Shown: piece by piece, positions 1 to 9,798 of the stretch
Layout: the number at the start of each line of letters is the position of its first letter
Position numbering within the stretch: position 1 is the first letter of the stretch
Assembly: GCF_022179545.1 (NCBI RefSeq)
Contig: NZ_AP025518.1
Span: forward strand, 4,278,001-4,342,000
DNA: 64,000 bases
Reading direction: 5' to 3'
From: Mycolicibacterium fortuitum subsp. fortuitum
GTDB taxonomy: Bacteria > Actinomycetota > Actinomycetes > Mycobacteriales > Mycobacteriaceae
Notes under the pieces: generated by a model
Told to the model about the DNA's origin: nothing
Databases searched by the model: none
What the model saw: only the letters and a program-made list of their open reading frames with translations
Translations under genes and position numbers: made by a program

Positions 1-3000
1 CGGCCTTGGGATCGTCTTCCCACTTGACCAGACCGGTGGTCCAGGCCAGCTCCAGCACGCCGGCCGCCGACAGCTCGCCGGAGACCTCCATCTCGAAGCG
101 CGTGCGCGACGAGCCGTACGGCCCGAGCTCGGCACCACCGACGATCACCACCAGGTCTGCCGGGTCGACATCGAGGTCGGCCCACTCCGGGGCGGGCGCC
201 GGGTTGTACCCGCGCGGCGGGGACGGCAGTGCCGAAATAACACCCTCGTCCTCATCGTCCTCGGATTCGGCTGCGGCGCTTGCCATGTCCTCACGAGCCT
301 TGGCGGCCAGCTCAGCCATGTCGATCTTGATGTCACCGAGGCCGCCGGTCAGGTCGGCCTTGATGGGCGCGTTGGCCGCGGCCACCTTGGACTCCACCGT
401 GCACAGGTTCAGCAGCATGGCTGCCATCTGGTCGGTGCTGTAGGTGGTGACACCGGCCTCCTCGACCGCACTGACGATGGCGTCGTTGTGCCCCATCAGC
501 CCGGTGCCCTTGGTCCAGCCGATCAGCGCATGCGCCAGGCTGACCCGCTCGGCCCACGATGATTCGGCGCTCCACCGGTTCACCAGCGCATCGAGCGCGG
601 ACTTGGCTTCGCCGTAGGCACCGTCACCACCGAACATGCCGCGGTTGGGCGAGCCGGGCAGCACCACGTGCAGACGCGAGGCGATGTCACGCTCGGCACC
701 GATCGTCGACAGCCCGCCGATGAGCCGCTGCACAGCCCACAGCAAGACCTTCATCTCCATCTCGGAGCGTGAACCCGCCTCCGACAGGTCCCCGGCCACG
801 CGCGGTGCGGCGAACGGGAACAGCAGCGTCGGGGTCTGCGCATCCTTGAGGTGGATCGATTGCGGCCCAAGGCTTTCGATCTGCTCGCTACCGACCCACT
901 CGACCAGCTTGTCGATGTCGGAGTAGGACGCCATGTTGGCCGGGACCACCCACAGCGTGGCGCCGAAGCGGGCGTTCTCGCGGTACAGCTCCTTGTAGAA
1001 CGCCAACCGGTCGTCGTCCAGACGCGAAGTGGTGGCGATGACGGTGGCGCCACCGTCCAGCAGCTGCCCGACGACCGAGGAGGCGATCGAGCCCTTCGAC
1101 GCACCGGTCACCACAGCGACCTCGCTGGAATACCGACCGGTTCCGGGGTTCTCGGCGCCGGCCGCGATGCGGCCGAAGAGCGAGGCGTGGATGGTACGGC
1201 CTGCCGCCAGCGCCTTGCCCTGCCACCAGTTCGCCTGCGTGGCAACGACATGTCCGGCGCCCTCGAACCGCTCGGACAGGCGCGGCCAATCGGCGTCGAT
1301 CTCACCCTCGTCGGCCAGCCACAGCTTGACGAGGTCCTCGCGGGCACTGGCCCAGCGGTCGTCGAACACGACTGCCTTCTTGGCGTCGAACGCCGGAGCC
1401 ACCAATCGCGGCCAGTCCGAACCGAGTTCGGTGGTGACCAGGTCGATCAGCTCGGCGTCGGTGGCAGCCTCGGGGGCTCCCACCGGTGCATCGAGCCCGA
1501 GCTGTCCCAGAATGGTGCGCGCGGCCGAGGCCAGCACGCCGTCGGGACCGGTGACCTTCTCGGCGAACTCGTTCAGCGCGGCAGAATCCACCACGCCGCC
1601 GCCACCTGCACCACCGGCCGAGGGCAGGCTGACCGGCACACCCTGCCGGGCACCCACCGCGGCCACGGCGGCATCGATGACCTTGTCGACGTCAGCGGCA
1701 GTCGCCAGCGCACCCGGATGCAGACCACCCAGATCACCGCCGCGAACGCTGCTGCCTTCACGGGTGCCGAGGGCCACCTCGACGGTGACGTGCTTGGCCC
1801 AGCCCGGACCCAGCTCCCAGGTCTTGGTGACGCGCTCGGCGATGTAACCCGGGCGCTTACCCGACGGCCCGAACACCGTGCGCAGCTGATCGTTGATGGC
1901 GTCGGACAGCACCGGGCCGAACGGCTTGTAGGTGCGGGCCAGCTTGCTGACCTGTCCCTTGAGCGCGCCCAGATCCGCTTCGGCGGCACCGTCGATGGCA
2001 CCGAGGTTCAGCTCGGAGCCCAGGTCGACCAGCAGCTGGTTGCGTCGTGAGGACGCACCATCGGTGATGGACTCGATGGAATCCAGCGCCTCGATCTGGT
2101 CGATGCGCATCTTGGCGCTCAGCGCGATGAGACCCACCGTGGCGTCGGCCGCGTCGAAGGTGATGTCGTCGGGCCGAGGGCCACCGGACGGGGCCGCCGG
2201 TGCGGCTGCCGGGGCCGGGGCGGCTTCGGCGGCCGGAGCGGCTTCGGCTGCCGGAGTTGCCGGGCTCTCGTCGACCTCGGGCTCCGGCTCGGGATCGGTG
2301 TCACTGGCGAACAGCACCGCGGCGTCGCGCTCGGCGTTGAGCACCTCGACGGTGCTGTGCGCGTATTCGGGCAGCTTCAGCGTGTTGGTGGCCAGGCCGG
2401 CGACCGTCGGCGCGTTCTTCACGCCGATCTCGACGAACCGCTCCACTCCGAGTCCGCCCGCGGCTTCCTCGATGAACAGCAGGTCCTGGGTCTCGATCCA
2501 ACGCACCGGGCTGGCGAACTGCCAGGCCAGCAGCTCTATGACGATCTTGCGGCACAGCTCGATCGGCCGCTCGTTACGCCAGGTGTCGTAGTCGGCGAGG
2601 ATCTCGTCGAGAGGCTCGGCCGGCACCAGGTCGCGGATCTCCTGGATGAAGTCGCGGTCCAGGGTGAACGGCCGGGGCACGAGGTTCGGGATGTAGCGGC
2701 CGACGACCAGCTCAGGGTCACGGTCACGCGGCAGGACGCGCTCCAGGCTCCGCCGGAAGTCGTCCACACCCACTCGCAGCACGCTGGAGTGGAACGGCAC
2801 GTCGATGCCGGGCACCAGGATGAACGACCGCTTGCCGCCGCTGATCTCGCGACGACGCTCGACCTCTTCCTCCAGCGCTTCCAGACCGCGCACGGTTCCG
2901 GCGATCGCGTACTGCGAGCCGCGCAGGTTGAAGTTCACGATCTGTAAGAACTCACCAGTATTCGCCGCGATTTGTGCGACGAAGCTCTCGACGTCTTCGT

Positions 3001-6000
3001 CGGCGAGGTCGATCTGCGACGGCCGGATCGCGGCCAGCCGGTAGTTGGACCGGCCCCGCTCGTCGCGCGGCACGATGTCGTGCATCTTGGAGCCCCGGTG
3101 GAACACCGCCTCCAGCAGACCTTCGAGCTCGATCACGCCGGAAACGCATGCCAGCGCGGTGTATTCACCGACGGAGTGACCGCAGGCGATCGCGCCTTCG
3201 ACGAACGCGCCCTGCTCACGCATCTCGGCAACCTGGGCGGCGGCCGTCGTGGCCATCGCGACCTGGGTGAACTGCGTCAGGTACAGCACGCCCTCGGGGT
3301 GCTCGTAGTGCACACCGGAGGCGATGAGCGAGGTCGGGTTGTCGCGCACCACGTGCAGCACCGAGAAGCCCAGCGTCTCGCGGGTGAACTTGTCGGCCTT
3401 GTCCCAGATCTTGCGGGCAGCCTTGGACCGGGCCCGGACCTCCATGCCCATGCCCTTGGACTGGATGCCCTGGCCGGGGAATGCGTAGACGGTCTTGGGT
3501 GCGGCGAGCCGCGCGGTCGCAGCCATCACCAGCTCGGAGCCGATGCGGGCCTGAACCTCGACAACCTCTGCGCCGACGTCGATTCCGACCCGGTCGACGC
3601 GGAAGTCGACCTCGTCACCCGGCTTGACCATGCCGAGGAAGCGGGCGGTCCAGCCGACCAGCTTGGCCGGCGGAACCGGCTTGCCGTCGGTGGCGGTCAA
3701 GACGTGCTGCGCGGCAGCCGACAGCCACATACCGTGCACGATCGGCGACTGGAGACCCGCCAGCAGGGCGGCGGCCCGGTCGGTGTGGATCGGGTTGTGG
3801 TCACCGGAGACCACGGCGAACGGCCGCATGTCTACGGGCGCGCCGACCGTGACGTCGCGACGGCGACGACGCGGGGTGTCGGTGGCGTTGTCCGAGATCG
3901 CACCGCCGGCCCGGACGGGGTCGGTCAGCTCGGCCTCGCCGGTGCGGCCGCGGATCGCGAACCGCTCCTCCAGCTTGGCCAGCTCGGTGCCGTCGGCACT
4001 GCGCACGGTCACCGAAACCGGGACGACCCGGCCCACCTCGGTGTCGTGGGCAGCCGAAGCCGTTGCGATGACGGTCAATTCGGCGGGCTCGGTCGGCAAC
4101 GCCGCCAGGAGGTGAGCGGCGTGGTCCAGGTGGACCAGGCTCAGCAGACCCTCGACGACCGGGAAGCCGGAGTCGGTGGCGGCGGAGCCGATGGCGGCGA
4201 ACACGGCGGGCCAGCAGCGGCCGACCAGCGCGTCGGGGACGACAGTGAGCGTCGGCGCCAGCGGGGCACCGAAGGTGGCGGTGACACCGGTGTGGTCGGC
4301 CACCTGCTCGGGGTTCCAGCCGACGGTGACCGTGGCGGTGCCATCGACCACCGGCGGCAACGCGTCAGGACCGTCGACGCCGGCGGCGATGGCGAGCACC
4401 GACCGCATCGCGGTCGCCGCGTCCTCGACCTCGACGACCGGTGCGCCACCGCTACGGACGGCGTCAGTCAGGGTGAAGCGGATGTCGATCCAGGTTCCTG
4501 ACAGCGGCACCGACAGCACCACATGCCGATCGTCGGCGACCTCAAGCCGAGCTCCGGTGGAAGGATGTGTGGCGGAACGGTTCTCAGACCCTTCACGCAC
4601 CTGCCACTCGGTCGCGGGGGCGATCCGGTGCACCGGGTTGACCGAGGTGCGACCGGCCCACAACACGTCGGGGGCGTCCAGCAGCACGGCCAGCGGACCG
4701 GTCACATCGTCGCGGCCCTGACGGCGCGACAGCACCGCTTGCGGCTGCGCGCCGGCGGCCAGCACCTCGTCGACGGCGGCCTGCTCGAAGCGGTCCAGCA
4801 GCTCACCGACGGGCTCGTCGACCCGCGTGATGCCTGCGACGGCGGCGGTGCCGGGGATGACGCACACCTGATCGGCGTCGTAACGCGCATCGTGGGCCTG
4901 CCACAGCGAATCACTGCGCCACCAGCGACGCACGTCCTTGTCGATCACGGGGACGAAGTTGACCGGCTTGCCCAGCGTCTTGCACAGCTCGACGAAGAAC
5001 GGCACGTCGGCCGGGTGCAGTTGCACGGATGCGGCATCCGGGTAGGCGGACACCAGCGCGGCCAGTGCGGCCTTCGGATCCTCCAGCAGCTGCTCGTCGT
5101 TGAAAAGGGTTTCGATCGAGCCGAAATCCTGTGCATGCAAACGTGCTTCGGCCCGCTTGAGCATCTGCTCGAAGCGGTCGCGCCAGGTGATGTCCAGCCA
5201 CGGCGAGTCGTCCCGCTTGGTGTCGGCGGTGCTGTTGCCCTCACCGATCGCCAGCTCGATGTAGCGGCGCAGCCACTGCAGGTAGGTCATCTCGGCGACA
5301 TCGCCGAAGTACGGCTTGGCAGTGTTGGCCATCGCGGCGATGATCTCGTCGCGGCGGGCGGCCACCGCATCGGCGTCACCGGCAACCTCGTCGAGCAGGC
5401 GGCCGCAACGCGACGCGGTGTTGTCGATCTCGTGGATGTCTGCGCCGAGCTGGCTGCGTCCGGAGGCCATACCGCCCGAGGCCTTGCCCGCGCCGACCCA
5501 GGCCTCAGTGCCCTTGGTGTCCACCAGCAGCTGCTTGACCGCGGGTGAGGTGGTGGCCTCCAGGGTGGCCATGGCGGCAGTGCCGACCAGGATGCCGTCG
5601 ATCGGCATCAGCGGGTAGCCGTGGGCAGCCGACCAGCGGCCGGACAGGTACTCGGCCGAACGCTCGGGGGTGCCGATGCCGCCGCCGACGCAGATGGTGA
5701 TGTTGGACCGGCTGCGCAGCTCCGAATAGGTGGCCAGCAGCAGATCGTCGAGGTCCTCCCACGAGTGGTGGCCACCGGCGCGGCCGCCCTCGATGTGCAC
5801 GATCACCGGTTTGGTGGGCACCTCGGCCGCGATCCGGATGACCGAGCGGATCTGCTCGACGGTGCCCGGCTTGAACACCACGTGGCTGATGCCCAGGTCG
5901 TTCAGTTCGTCGATCAGCTCGACGGCCTCTTCCAGGTCCGGGATACCGGCACTGACGACGACGCCGTCGATCGGCGCACCGGACTGACGGGCGCGCTGCA

Positions 6001-7507
6001 CCAGTCGCTTGCCGCCGACCTGCAGCTTCCACAGGTACGGATCGAGGAACAGAGTGTTGAACTGGATGGCCCGGCCGGGTTCGAGCAGCTCACCCAATTC
6101 GGCGATGCGATCGTTGAAGATCGGCTCGGTGACCTGTCCGCCACCGGCGAGTTCGGCCCAGTGGCCGGCGTTTGCTGCGGCCGCGACGATCTTGGCGTCC
6201 ACTGTGGTGGGGGTCATACCGGCCAGCAGGATCGGCGAGCGTCCGGTCAACCGGGTGAACTTGGTCGAGAGCTTGACCGATCCGTCGGGCAGGCTCACCA
6301 CCGTCGGTGCGTAGCTGGACCACGGCCGGGCCACCTCGGGCACCGCACCGATGGTGAAGAGGTTGCGCTGGCCGCCGCGCGTCGCGGCAGGCACGATCCC
6401 GATACCCAGGCCGCGCACCACCGGAGCGGTCAGGCGGGTGAGGATGTCGCCGGGGCCGAGGTCGAGAATCCAGCGGGCGCCGGCCTCGTGCAGCTCGGTG
6501 ATCTCATCGACCCAGTCGACCTGGCTGACCAGGATGGCTTCCGTCATCTCTCGGGCCAGCTCGACGTCGATGCCGACAGCCTCCGCCCAGCCGGCGACGA
6601 TCTCGATCCCGTCGGCCAGCCGCGGCGTGTGGAAACCGACCTCAACCTGCACCGGGTCGAAGACCGGGGCGAAGACCGCGCCGCCGCGGACTTTGCTCTT
6701 GCGCTCGGCCTCTTCCTTCTCAGCGATCTGGTTGCAGTACAGCTCGAACCGCGACAGCTGCTCGGGTGTGCCGGTGATCACAACGGAGCGCCGGCCGTTG
6801 CGGATCGACAGCACCGGAGGCAGCACCGTGCGGACGTCCTGGCTGAATTCCTCGAGCAGCTCATAGATCCGCTCGGGCTCGGCATTGGTCACCGACACCA
6901 TCGGCGGGCGGTCACCCAGCACGGTGATCCCGCGACGACGGGCCACCAGGGTGCCTGCCGCACCGATGAGCTGTGCCAACGCCAGCAGCTGCACGTCCTT
7001 GGTCCCCTTGGCGGCCAGGGCCTCGACGGCCAGCACACCCTGCGAGTGCCCGGCGACGGCCACCGGCGGAGTGGCGACCAGATCCATGCCCTGGCGAGCC
7101 AGCGCGCGTCCGGCGGCGATCTGGGTGAGCAGGACGCCCGGCACCGACACCGCGGCCGACGTCAGCTGCTTGTCGGAGGGCACCGGCTCCTCGGCTGCCA
7201 GCGCGCGAACCCACTGCAGGGGCTCGAATCCGATCGGTCGCACCACGACGAGCTCGGACGCCACCGGCTCGAGCAGCAACTCTGCCTCGCCGGCCAGGGT
7301 CGCGAGCTCGGCCTCGATACCGGCCGAGGACACCAGCTCTTCGAGGGTCTCCAGCCAGGCGCTGCCCTGACCACCGAAGGCGACTGCGTAGGGCTCGCCG
7401 GCGCTCAGCCGATCGACGAGTGCGTGGGTGGAGTCAGCCTGCCGACCAACGGATCCTGAGTCGTCGTTGCGACCGGCGGACACCCGGTCGTGTTCATAGA
7501 TCGTCAC
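1..7507 (-). CDS. fas: Type I fatty acid synthase (N-terminal ~2,500 residues; 3' end outside window)
   Basis: Multifunctional cytosolic enzyme that makes C16-C26 acyl-CoAs from acetyl- and malonyl-CoA, supplying membrane lipid and mycolate synthesis. The translation follows mycobacterial Fas (about 3,070 aa) closely. Visible in order: acyltransferase with GHSQG near residue 153; enoyl reductase with GGRAGGHHSW near 575; MaoC-type dehydratase with GDHNPIHTD near 1236; malonyl/palmitoyl transferase with GHSVGE near 1445; acyl carrier domain with a Ser-rich DGASS site near 1820, after an Ala/Pro/Glu linker; and ketoreductase with TGASKG near 2135 and YGEAK near 2297. The ketoacyl synthase would lie beyond the window edge. 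The GTG start at 7505-7507 is chosen because a GAGGAG Shine-Dalgarno lies 8-9 nt upstream and the next residues (TIYEHDRVSAG) match the Mycobacterium N-terminus. No frameshift was seen. Confidence 0.97.
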   Translation of the reverse strand, partial: MTIYEHDRVSAGRNDDSGSVGRQADSTHALVDRLSAGEPYAVAFGGQGSAWLETLEELVSSAGIEAELATLAGEAELLLEPVASELVVVRPIGFEPLQWVRALAAEEPVPSDKQLTSAAVSVPGVLLTQIAAGRALARQGMDLVATPPVAVAGHSQGVLAVEALAAKGTKDVQLLALAQLIGAAGTLVARRRGITVLGDRPPMVSVTNAEPERIYELLEEFSQDVRTVLPPVLSIRNGRRSVVITGTPEQLSRFELYCNQIAEKEEAERKSKVRGGAVFAPVFDPVQVEVGFHTPRLADGIEIVAGWAEAVGIDVELAREMTEAILVSQVDWVDEITELHEAGARWILDLGPGDILTRLTAPVVRGLGIGIVPAATRGGQRNLFTIGAVPEVARPWSSYAPTVVSLPDGSVKLSTKFTRLTGRSPILLAGMTPTTVDAKIVAAAANAGHWAELAGGGQVTEPIFNDRIAELGELLEPGRAIQFNTLFLDPYLWKLQVGGKRLVQRARQSGAPIDGVVVSAGIPDLEEAVELIDELNDLGISHVVFKPGTVEQIRSVIRIAAEVPTKPVIVHIEGGRAGGHHSWEDLDDLLLATYSELRSRSNITICVGGGIGTPERSAEYLSGRWSAAHGYPLMPIDGILVGTAAMATLEATTSPAVKQLLVDTKGTEAWVGAGKASGGMASGRSQLGADIHEIDNTASRCGRLLDEVAGDADAVAARRDEIIAAMANTAKPYFGDVAEMTYLQWLRRYIELAIGEGNSTADTKRDDSPWLDITWRDRFEQMLKRAEARLHAQDFGSIETLFNDEQLLEDPKAALAALVSAYPDAASVQLHPADVPFFVELCKTLGKPVNFVPVIDKDVRRWWRSDSLWQAHDARYDADQVCVIPGTAAVAGITRVDEPVGELLDRFEQAAVDEVLAAGAQPQAVLSRRQGRDDVTGPLAVLLDAPDVLWAGRTSVNPVHRIAPATEWQVREGSENRSATHPSTGARLEVADDRHVVLSVPLSGTWIDIRFTLTDAVRSGGAPVVEVEDAATAMRSVLAIAAGVDGPDALPPVVDGTATVTVGWNPEQVADHTGVTATFGAPLAPTLTVVPDALVGRCWPAVFAAIGSAATDSGFPVVEGLLSLVHLDHAAHLLAALPTEPAELTVIATASAAHDTEVGRVVPVSVTVRSADGTELAKLEERFAIRGRTGEAELTDPVRAGGAISDNATDTPRRRRRDVTVGAPVDMRPFAVVSGDHNPIHTDRAAALLAGLQSPIVHGMWLSAAAQHVLTATDGKPVPPAKLVGWTARFLGMVKPGDEVDFRVDRVGIDVGAEVVEVQARIGSELVMAATARLAAPKTVYAFPGQGIQSKGMGMEVRARSKAARKIWDKADKFTRETLGFSVLHVVRDNPTSLIASGVHYEHPEGVLYLTQFTQVAMATTAAAQVAEMREQGAFVEGAIACGHSVGEYTALACVSGVIELEGLLEAVFHRGSKMHDIVPRDERGRSNYRLAAIRPSQIDLADEDVESFVAQIAANTGEFLQIVNFNLRGSQYAIAGTVRGLEALEEEVERRREISGGKRSFILVPGIDVPFHSSVLRVGVDDFRRSLERVLPRDRDPELVVGRYIPNLVPRPFTLDRDFIQEIRDLVPAEPLDEILADYDTWRNERPIELCRKIVIELLAWQFASPVRWIETQDLLFIEEAAGGLGVERFVEIGVKNAPTVAGLATNTLKLPEYAHSTVEVLNAERDAAVLFASDTDPEPEPEVDESPATPAAEAAPAAEAAPAPAAAPAAPSGGPRPDDITFDAADATVGLIALSAKMRIDQIEALDSIESITDGASSRRNQLLVDLGSELNLGAIDGAAEADLGALKGQVSKLARTYKPFGPVLSDAINDQLRTVFGPSGKRPGYIAERVTKTWELGPGWAKHVTVEVALGTREGSSVRGGDLGGLHPGALATAADVDKVIDAAVAAVGARQGVPVSLPSAGGAGGGGVVDSAALNEFAEKVTGPDGVLASAARTILGQLGLDAPVGAPEAATDAELIDLVTTELGSDWPRLVAPAFDAKKAVVFDDRWASAREDLVKLWLADEGEIDADWPRLSERFEGAGHVVATQANWWQGKALAAGRTIHASLFGRIAAGAENPGTGRYSSEVAVVTGASKGSIASSVVGQLLDGGATVIATTSRLDDDRLAFYKELYRENARFGATLWVVPANMASYSDIDKLVEWVGSEQIESLGPQSIHLKDAQTPTLLFPFAAPRVAGDLSEAGSRSEMEMKVLLWAVQRLIGGLSTIGAERDIASRLHVVLPGSPNRGMFGGDGAYGEAKSALDALVNRWSAESSWAERVSLAHALIGWTKGTGLMGHNDAIVSAVEEAGVTTYSTDQMAAMLLNLCTVESKVAAANAPIKADLTGGLGDIKIDMAELAAKAREDMASAAAESEDDEDEGVISALPSPPRGYNPAPAPEWADLDVDPADLVVIVGGAELGPYGSSRTRFEMEVSGELSAAGVLELAWTTGLVKWEDDPKA

Positions 7508-8041
7508 TGGCGCTATCTCCTCGGTGCTGCTGTGGTTCTGCGGTGAATGGTGTCGCGTATGGCTGTCGCGTGCGGTCTTGGTTCTCTGTCTGCATGTCTG
7601 GGGCGGTGTGGCTGCCCGGCGACAGGCCAACGGCGATTCAGCGTCGAATCAGGTGAGGAACGCGGTGCCGCCGGAACCCTTCGGTCCGGGTCACTCACAT
7701 TCCCGCCGTACTAAGAGTGTCATAAGAGCGGAGCGGCTTTTTCCGGCCAGATTGGTTACTGGCGAGTTCTACGCATGGGTAACCGCCGGTAACGTCACGC
7801 CGCGCCGAGCGGCACCCAAAGCTATTCGGGACAAACGTCCTGTTGGCAGGTGGTTACGGTCGAGTAGGGACAACTGCGCAGATCAAGGCAGTATTGTTAT
7901 CGAATCGTTATCTAAATTTTCAGCCAGATCCGAGGCCGTCAACCGGCGGTGAGCCAGCAGACAATCGCTCCGATTCTGTCTAGCGAATCTCAGCGGCGAG
8001 CACGGAAAGTTTGCTGAAATATCTTACTAGCCGGTAACTAT
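7508..8041. promoter_or_regulatory. fas upstream region with repeated GGTTAC/GGTAAC elements
   Basis: A 534-bp gap with no credible gene, between the fas start and the stop of the DUF1906 gene, so fas must be read from here. It carries several copies of one hexamer in both orientations: GGTTAC at 7754-7759, GTAACC at 7779-7784 (an inverted pair), GGTAAC at 7788-7793, GGTTAC at 7852-7857 and GGTAAC at 8033-8038. A tandem GTTATC pair lies at 7896-7901 and 7907-7912. FasR is known to activate mycobacterial fas through inverted repeats in its promoter. Whether these copies are FasR sites is inference; no -10/-35 pair stands out. Confidence 0.4.
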
Positions 8042-8776
8042 TCAGTCCCACTGACCGTATCGCGGCTTCAGAATGTGGTTGATGTCCACCCCGATCCCGC
8101 CGACACTGCGCTTGTCGATCTCGACCTGATGCAGATGCGCGGCCGGGTGTGCGACCCGCCCCGGCGAGCCCCAGTTGTGCTGCCAGAAGTACGAGCCCAG
8201 GCCATCCTGCACAGCCCATTCGATCGTCTTCGAGTTGGCGTACACGCCGACGCGCTGGTGTCCCAGCACAGCTTCCCAGCCCCGCAGATAGGGCGCCACC
8301 AGCTGTTTGTACTGGTCGAAGCTCGGATCGTCATCGATCGAGGCGTAGATGGGCGCCCCGACCGAACCACCCGCGGCGGAGTGCAACTGCCAACCGCGCT
8401 TGGCGTGCTGGATGCCGGCATTCTGTCCGCCGAGCCAGTCGGCCGTCTCCTGCTTGCCGTATTGATAGCAGGAGACGATCTTCAGGCCGCTCTGGTACAG
8501 GTCGCGAGCTTCCGGCAACTGAATCGGCTTGCCGAGCATCCAGTCTCCGCCGGGCCTGCGGTCGGACACGTACCGGATTGCTCCGATGGCTCCCGACGTG
8601 CGGATATCTGAAGCGCGGATCACTCCGGCGGCGTAATCGAGCAGGACACCGAGCGGTGCGGCCCCAGCCGCCGGCGCAGCTGCCGCGGAACCCGGCGTGG
8701 TGAGACCGGCGCCCAGCCCGAGCAGCGCGGGTGCAGCGGCCGCGTACTTGAGCATTTCGCGTCGCGATATCGACAC
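8042..8776 (-). CDS. Tat-exported DUF1906 (GH25-like) protein, Rv2525c-like
   Basis: 244-aa exported protein. The N-terminus has a twin-arginine signal (S4-R5-R6-E7-M8) followed by an Ala/Leu-rich hydrophobic stretch to about residue 35. The rest is a DUF1906 domain with a glycoside-hydrolase-like TIM-barrel pattern: an early LLDYA strand, YASIDDD around residue 145, and a GVYAN strand. Rv2525c of M. tuberculosis is a Tat substrate of this family directly upstream of fas, and the same order and orientation are seen here. The family is thought to act on the cell wall, but its substrate is unknown. The start is GTG at 8774-8776. Family and export route are clear; enzymatic activity is not. Confidence 0.85.
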   Translation of the reverse strand: MSISRREMLKYAAAAPALLGLGAGLTTPGSAAAAPAAGAAPLGVLLDYAAGVIRASDIRTSGAIGAIRYVSDRRPGGDWMLGKPIQLPEARDLYQSGLKIVSCYQYGKQETADWLGGQNAGIQHAKRGWQLHSAAGGSVGAPIYASIDDDPSFDQYKQLVAPYLRGWEAVLGHQRVGVYANSKTIEWAVQDGLGSYFWQHNWGSPGRVAHPAAHLHQVEIDKRSVGGIGVDINHILKPRYGQWD

Positions 8777-8867
8777 ACGCCTCAGATTACGACAGTTTCC
8801 TCTTTAATCACTTCAACGCCACTGGTCACATGGCTACCAGAAATCACACGTGCGCCGATGAGCTGGA

Positions 8868-9479
8868 TCAGATGCGGCGGCTACGCGCACTCAAGGCTCG
8901 GTTCACACCTGCCGAGATCACTGCCCGGGCCAGGACGGCCAGCTCGGGATCCGTGGCACCACCGGGGCATTCGGCCAGCGCGGCGGCAGCCGCGTCGGCC
9001 AGGCTTTCGATCGACGCACCGGTGGCACGAGCGAGATGCGCCGTGCTGCGCACGACGCGGCGATGGTCCTCAGTGCCGCCGATGAGCGCGATCAACGCCG
9101 GATCGGTCAGCTCGACCGTTCCGTCGACAACGTGCAGCAGCCCGAATTCGACGAGTGTGCGGACATCGTCGCCGGACGGGTCCACGCTCAGCACGAGCGT
9201 GGTCGGCCGGCACCATTCCGAGGCCTCAATTCCCAACGCGTCCGGTAGGTCCTTGCCGCTGCGCAAGGCCGCGAAAAAATCCGCGATGTGCGCCGAGTTG
9301 AAGCCCTTGGCCAGTAGCTGGCTGATCGCCGTCAACTGCGCCAGATGGCGGTCACCGTAGTACGCCGAGCGCCCGACGCGCCGCGGCGAGTCCAAGAGGC
9401 CACGCTCACGATAAGCGCGGATATTGCGAGCGCTGACGCCGGAAATACGCGCCAGGTCTTCGAGACGGTACTCAACCAA
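8868..9479 (-). CDS. MerR-family transcriptional regulator
   Basis: 203-aa DNA-binding protein. The first ~70 residues are a MerR winged helix: YRLEDLARISGVSARNIRAY is the recognition helix pair, followed by RERGLL and a wing containing RSAYYGD and LAQL. The C-terminal part is helical and alanine-rich, with no Cys pair that would suggest metal or redox sensing. The start taken is TTG at 9479, just before VEYRLEDL; no strong ribosome site decides it. It is divergent from the MFS transporter gene across a ~320-bp gap, so it may control that transporter; this is inferred from position only. Confidence 0.8.
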   Translation of the reverse strand: MVEYRLEDLARISGVSARNIRAYRERGLLDSPRRVGRSAYYGDRHLAQLTAISQLLAKGFNSAHIADFFAALRSGKDLPDALGIEASEWCRPTTLVLSVDPSGDDVRTLVEFGLLHVVDGTVELTDPALIALIGGTEDHRRVVRSTAHLARATGASIESLADAAAAALAECPGGATDPELAVLARAVISAGVNRALSARSRRI

Positions 9480-9798
9480 GCCGACGTCCCCCGCGTCGGT
9501 TTGAACAGCGAATCATGCCGACACCCTACCCCCCGGATAATCTTGCGAGCGAATTCTCGACGACAGCCATCCGACATCGAATCACTCCATATATAGCGCG
9601 GTCATCTGCGGATATACCGGCCACCTTCCCCCAAGTAATGCATGAGAGAGCATTTTCAGCCAACTTGATAAATCAACAGAAAGCCATCCCGGAGGGGCAA
9701 TTCACAATCGCCACAAAGGCCTCCGGACACTTCGGCACCTCCGGTGAGAGACCATGTAGCTCTGTTACGGCGAAACACATTTGACGAAAGGTGCCCGC
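9480..9798. other. Relatively AT-rich intergenic region between merR-type and MFS genes
   Basis: No convincing gene. Base composition is more AT-rich than its neighbours, especially 9580-9780. An inverted pair, CCGGAGG at 9689-9695 and CCTCCGG at 9720-9726, could form a hairpin in the leader of the MFS mRNA. MerR operators are usually palindromes inside a long -35/-10 spacer; none was identified with confidence. Confidence 0.35.

Noticed and set aside
851..7459. Long open frames on the plus strand opposite fas
   Set aside because: They are antisense to a strongly conserved coding frame and have low-complexity Arg/Gly/His-rich products typical of high-G+C shadows.
7524..7952. 142-codon plus-strand frame upstream of fas
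   Set aside because: No ribosome site, no recognisable domain, and it overlaps the region that must hold the fas promoter.
9515..9784. 89-codon frame before the MFS gene
   Set aside because: No ribosome site and AT-rich composition unlike genes here; it ends at the MFS ribosome site.
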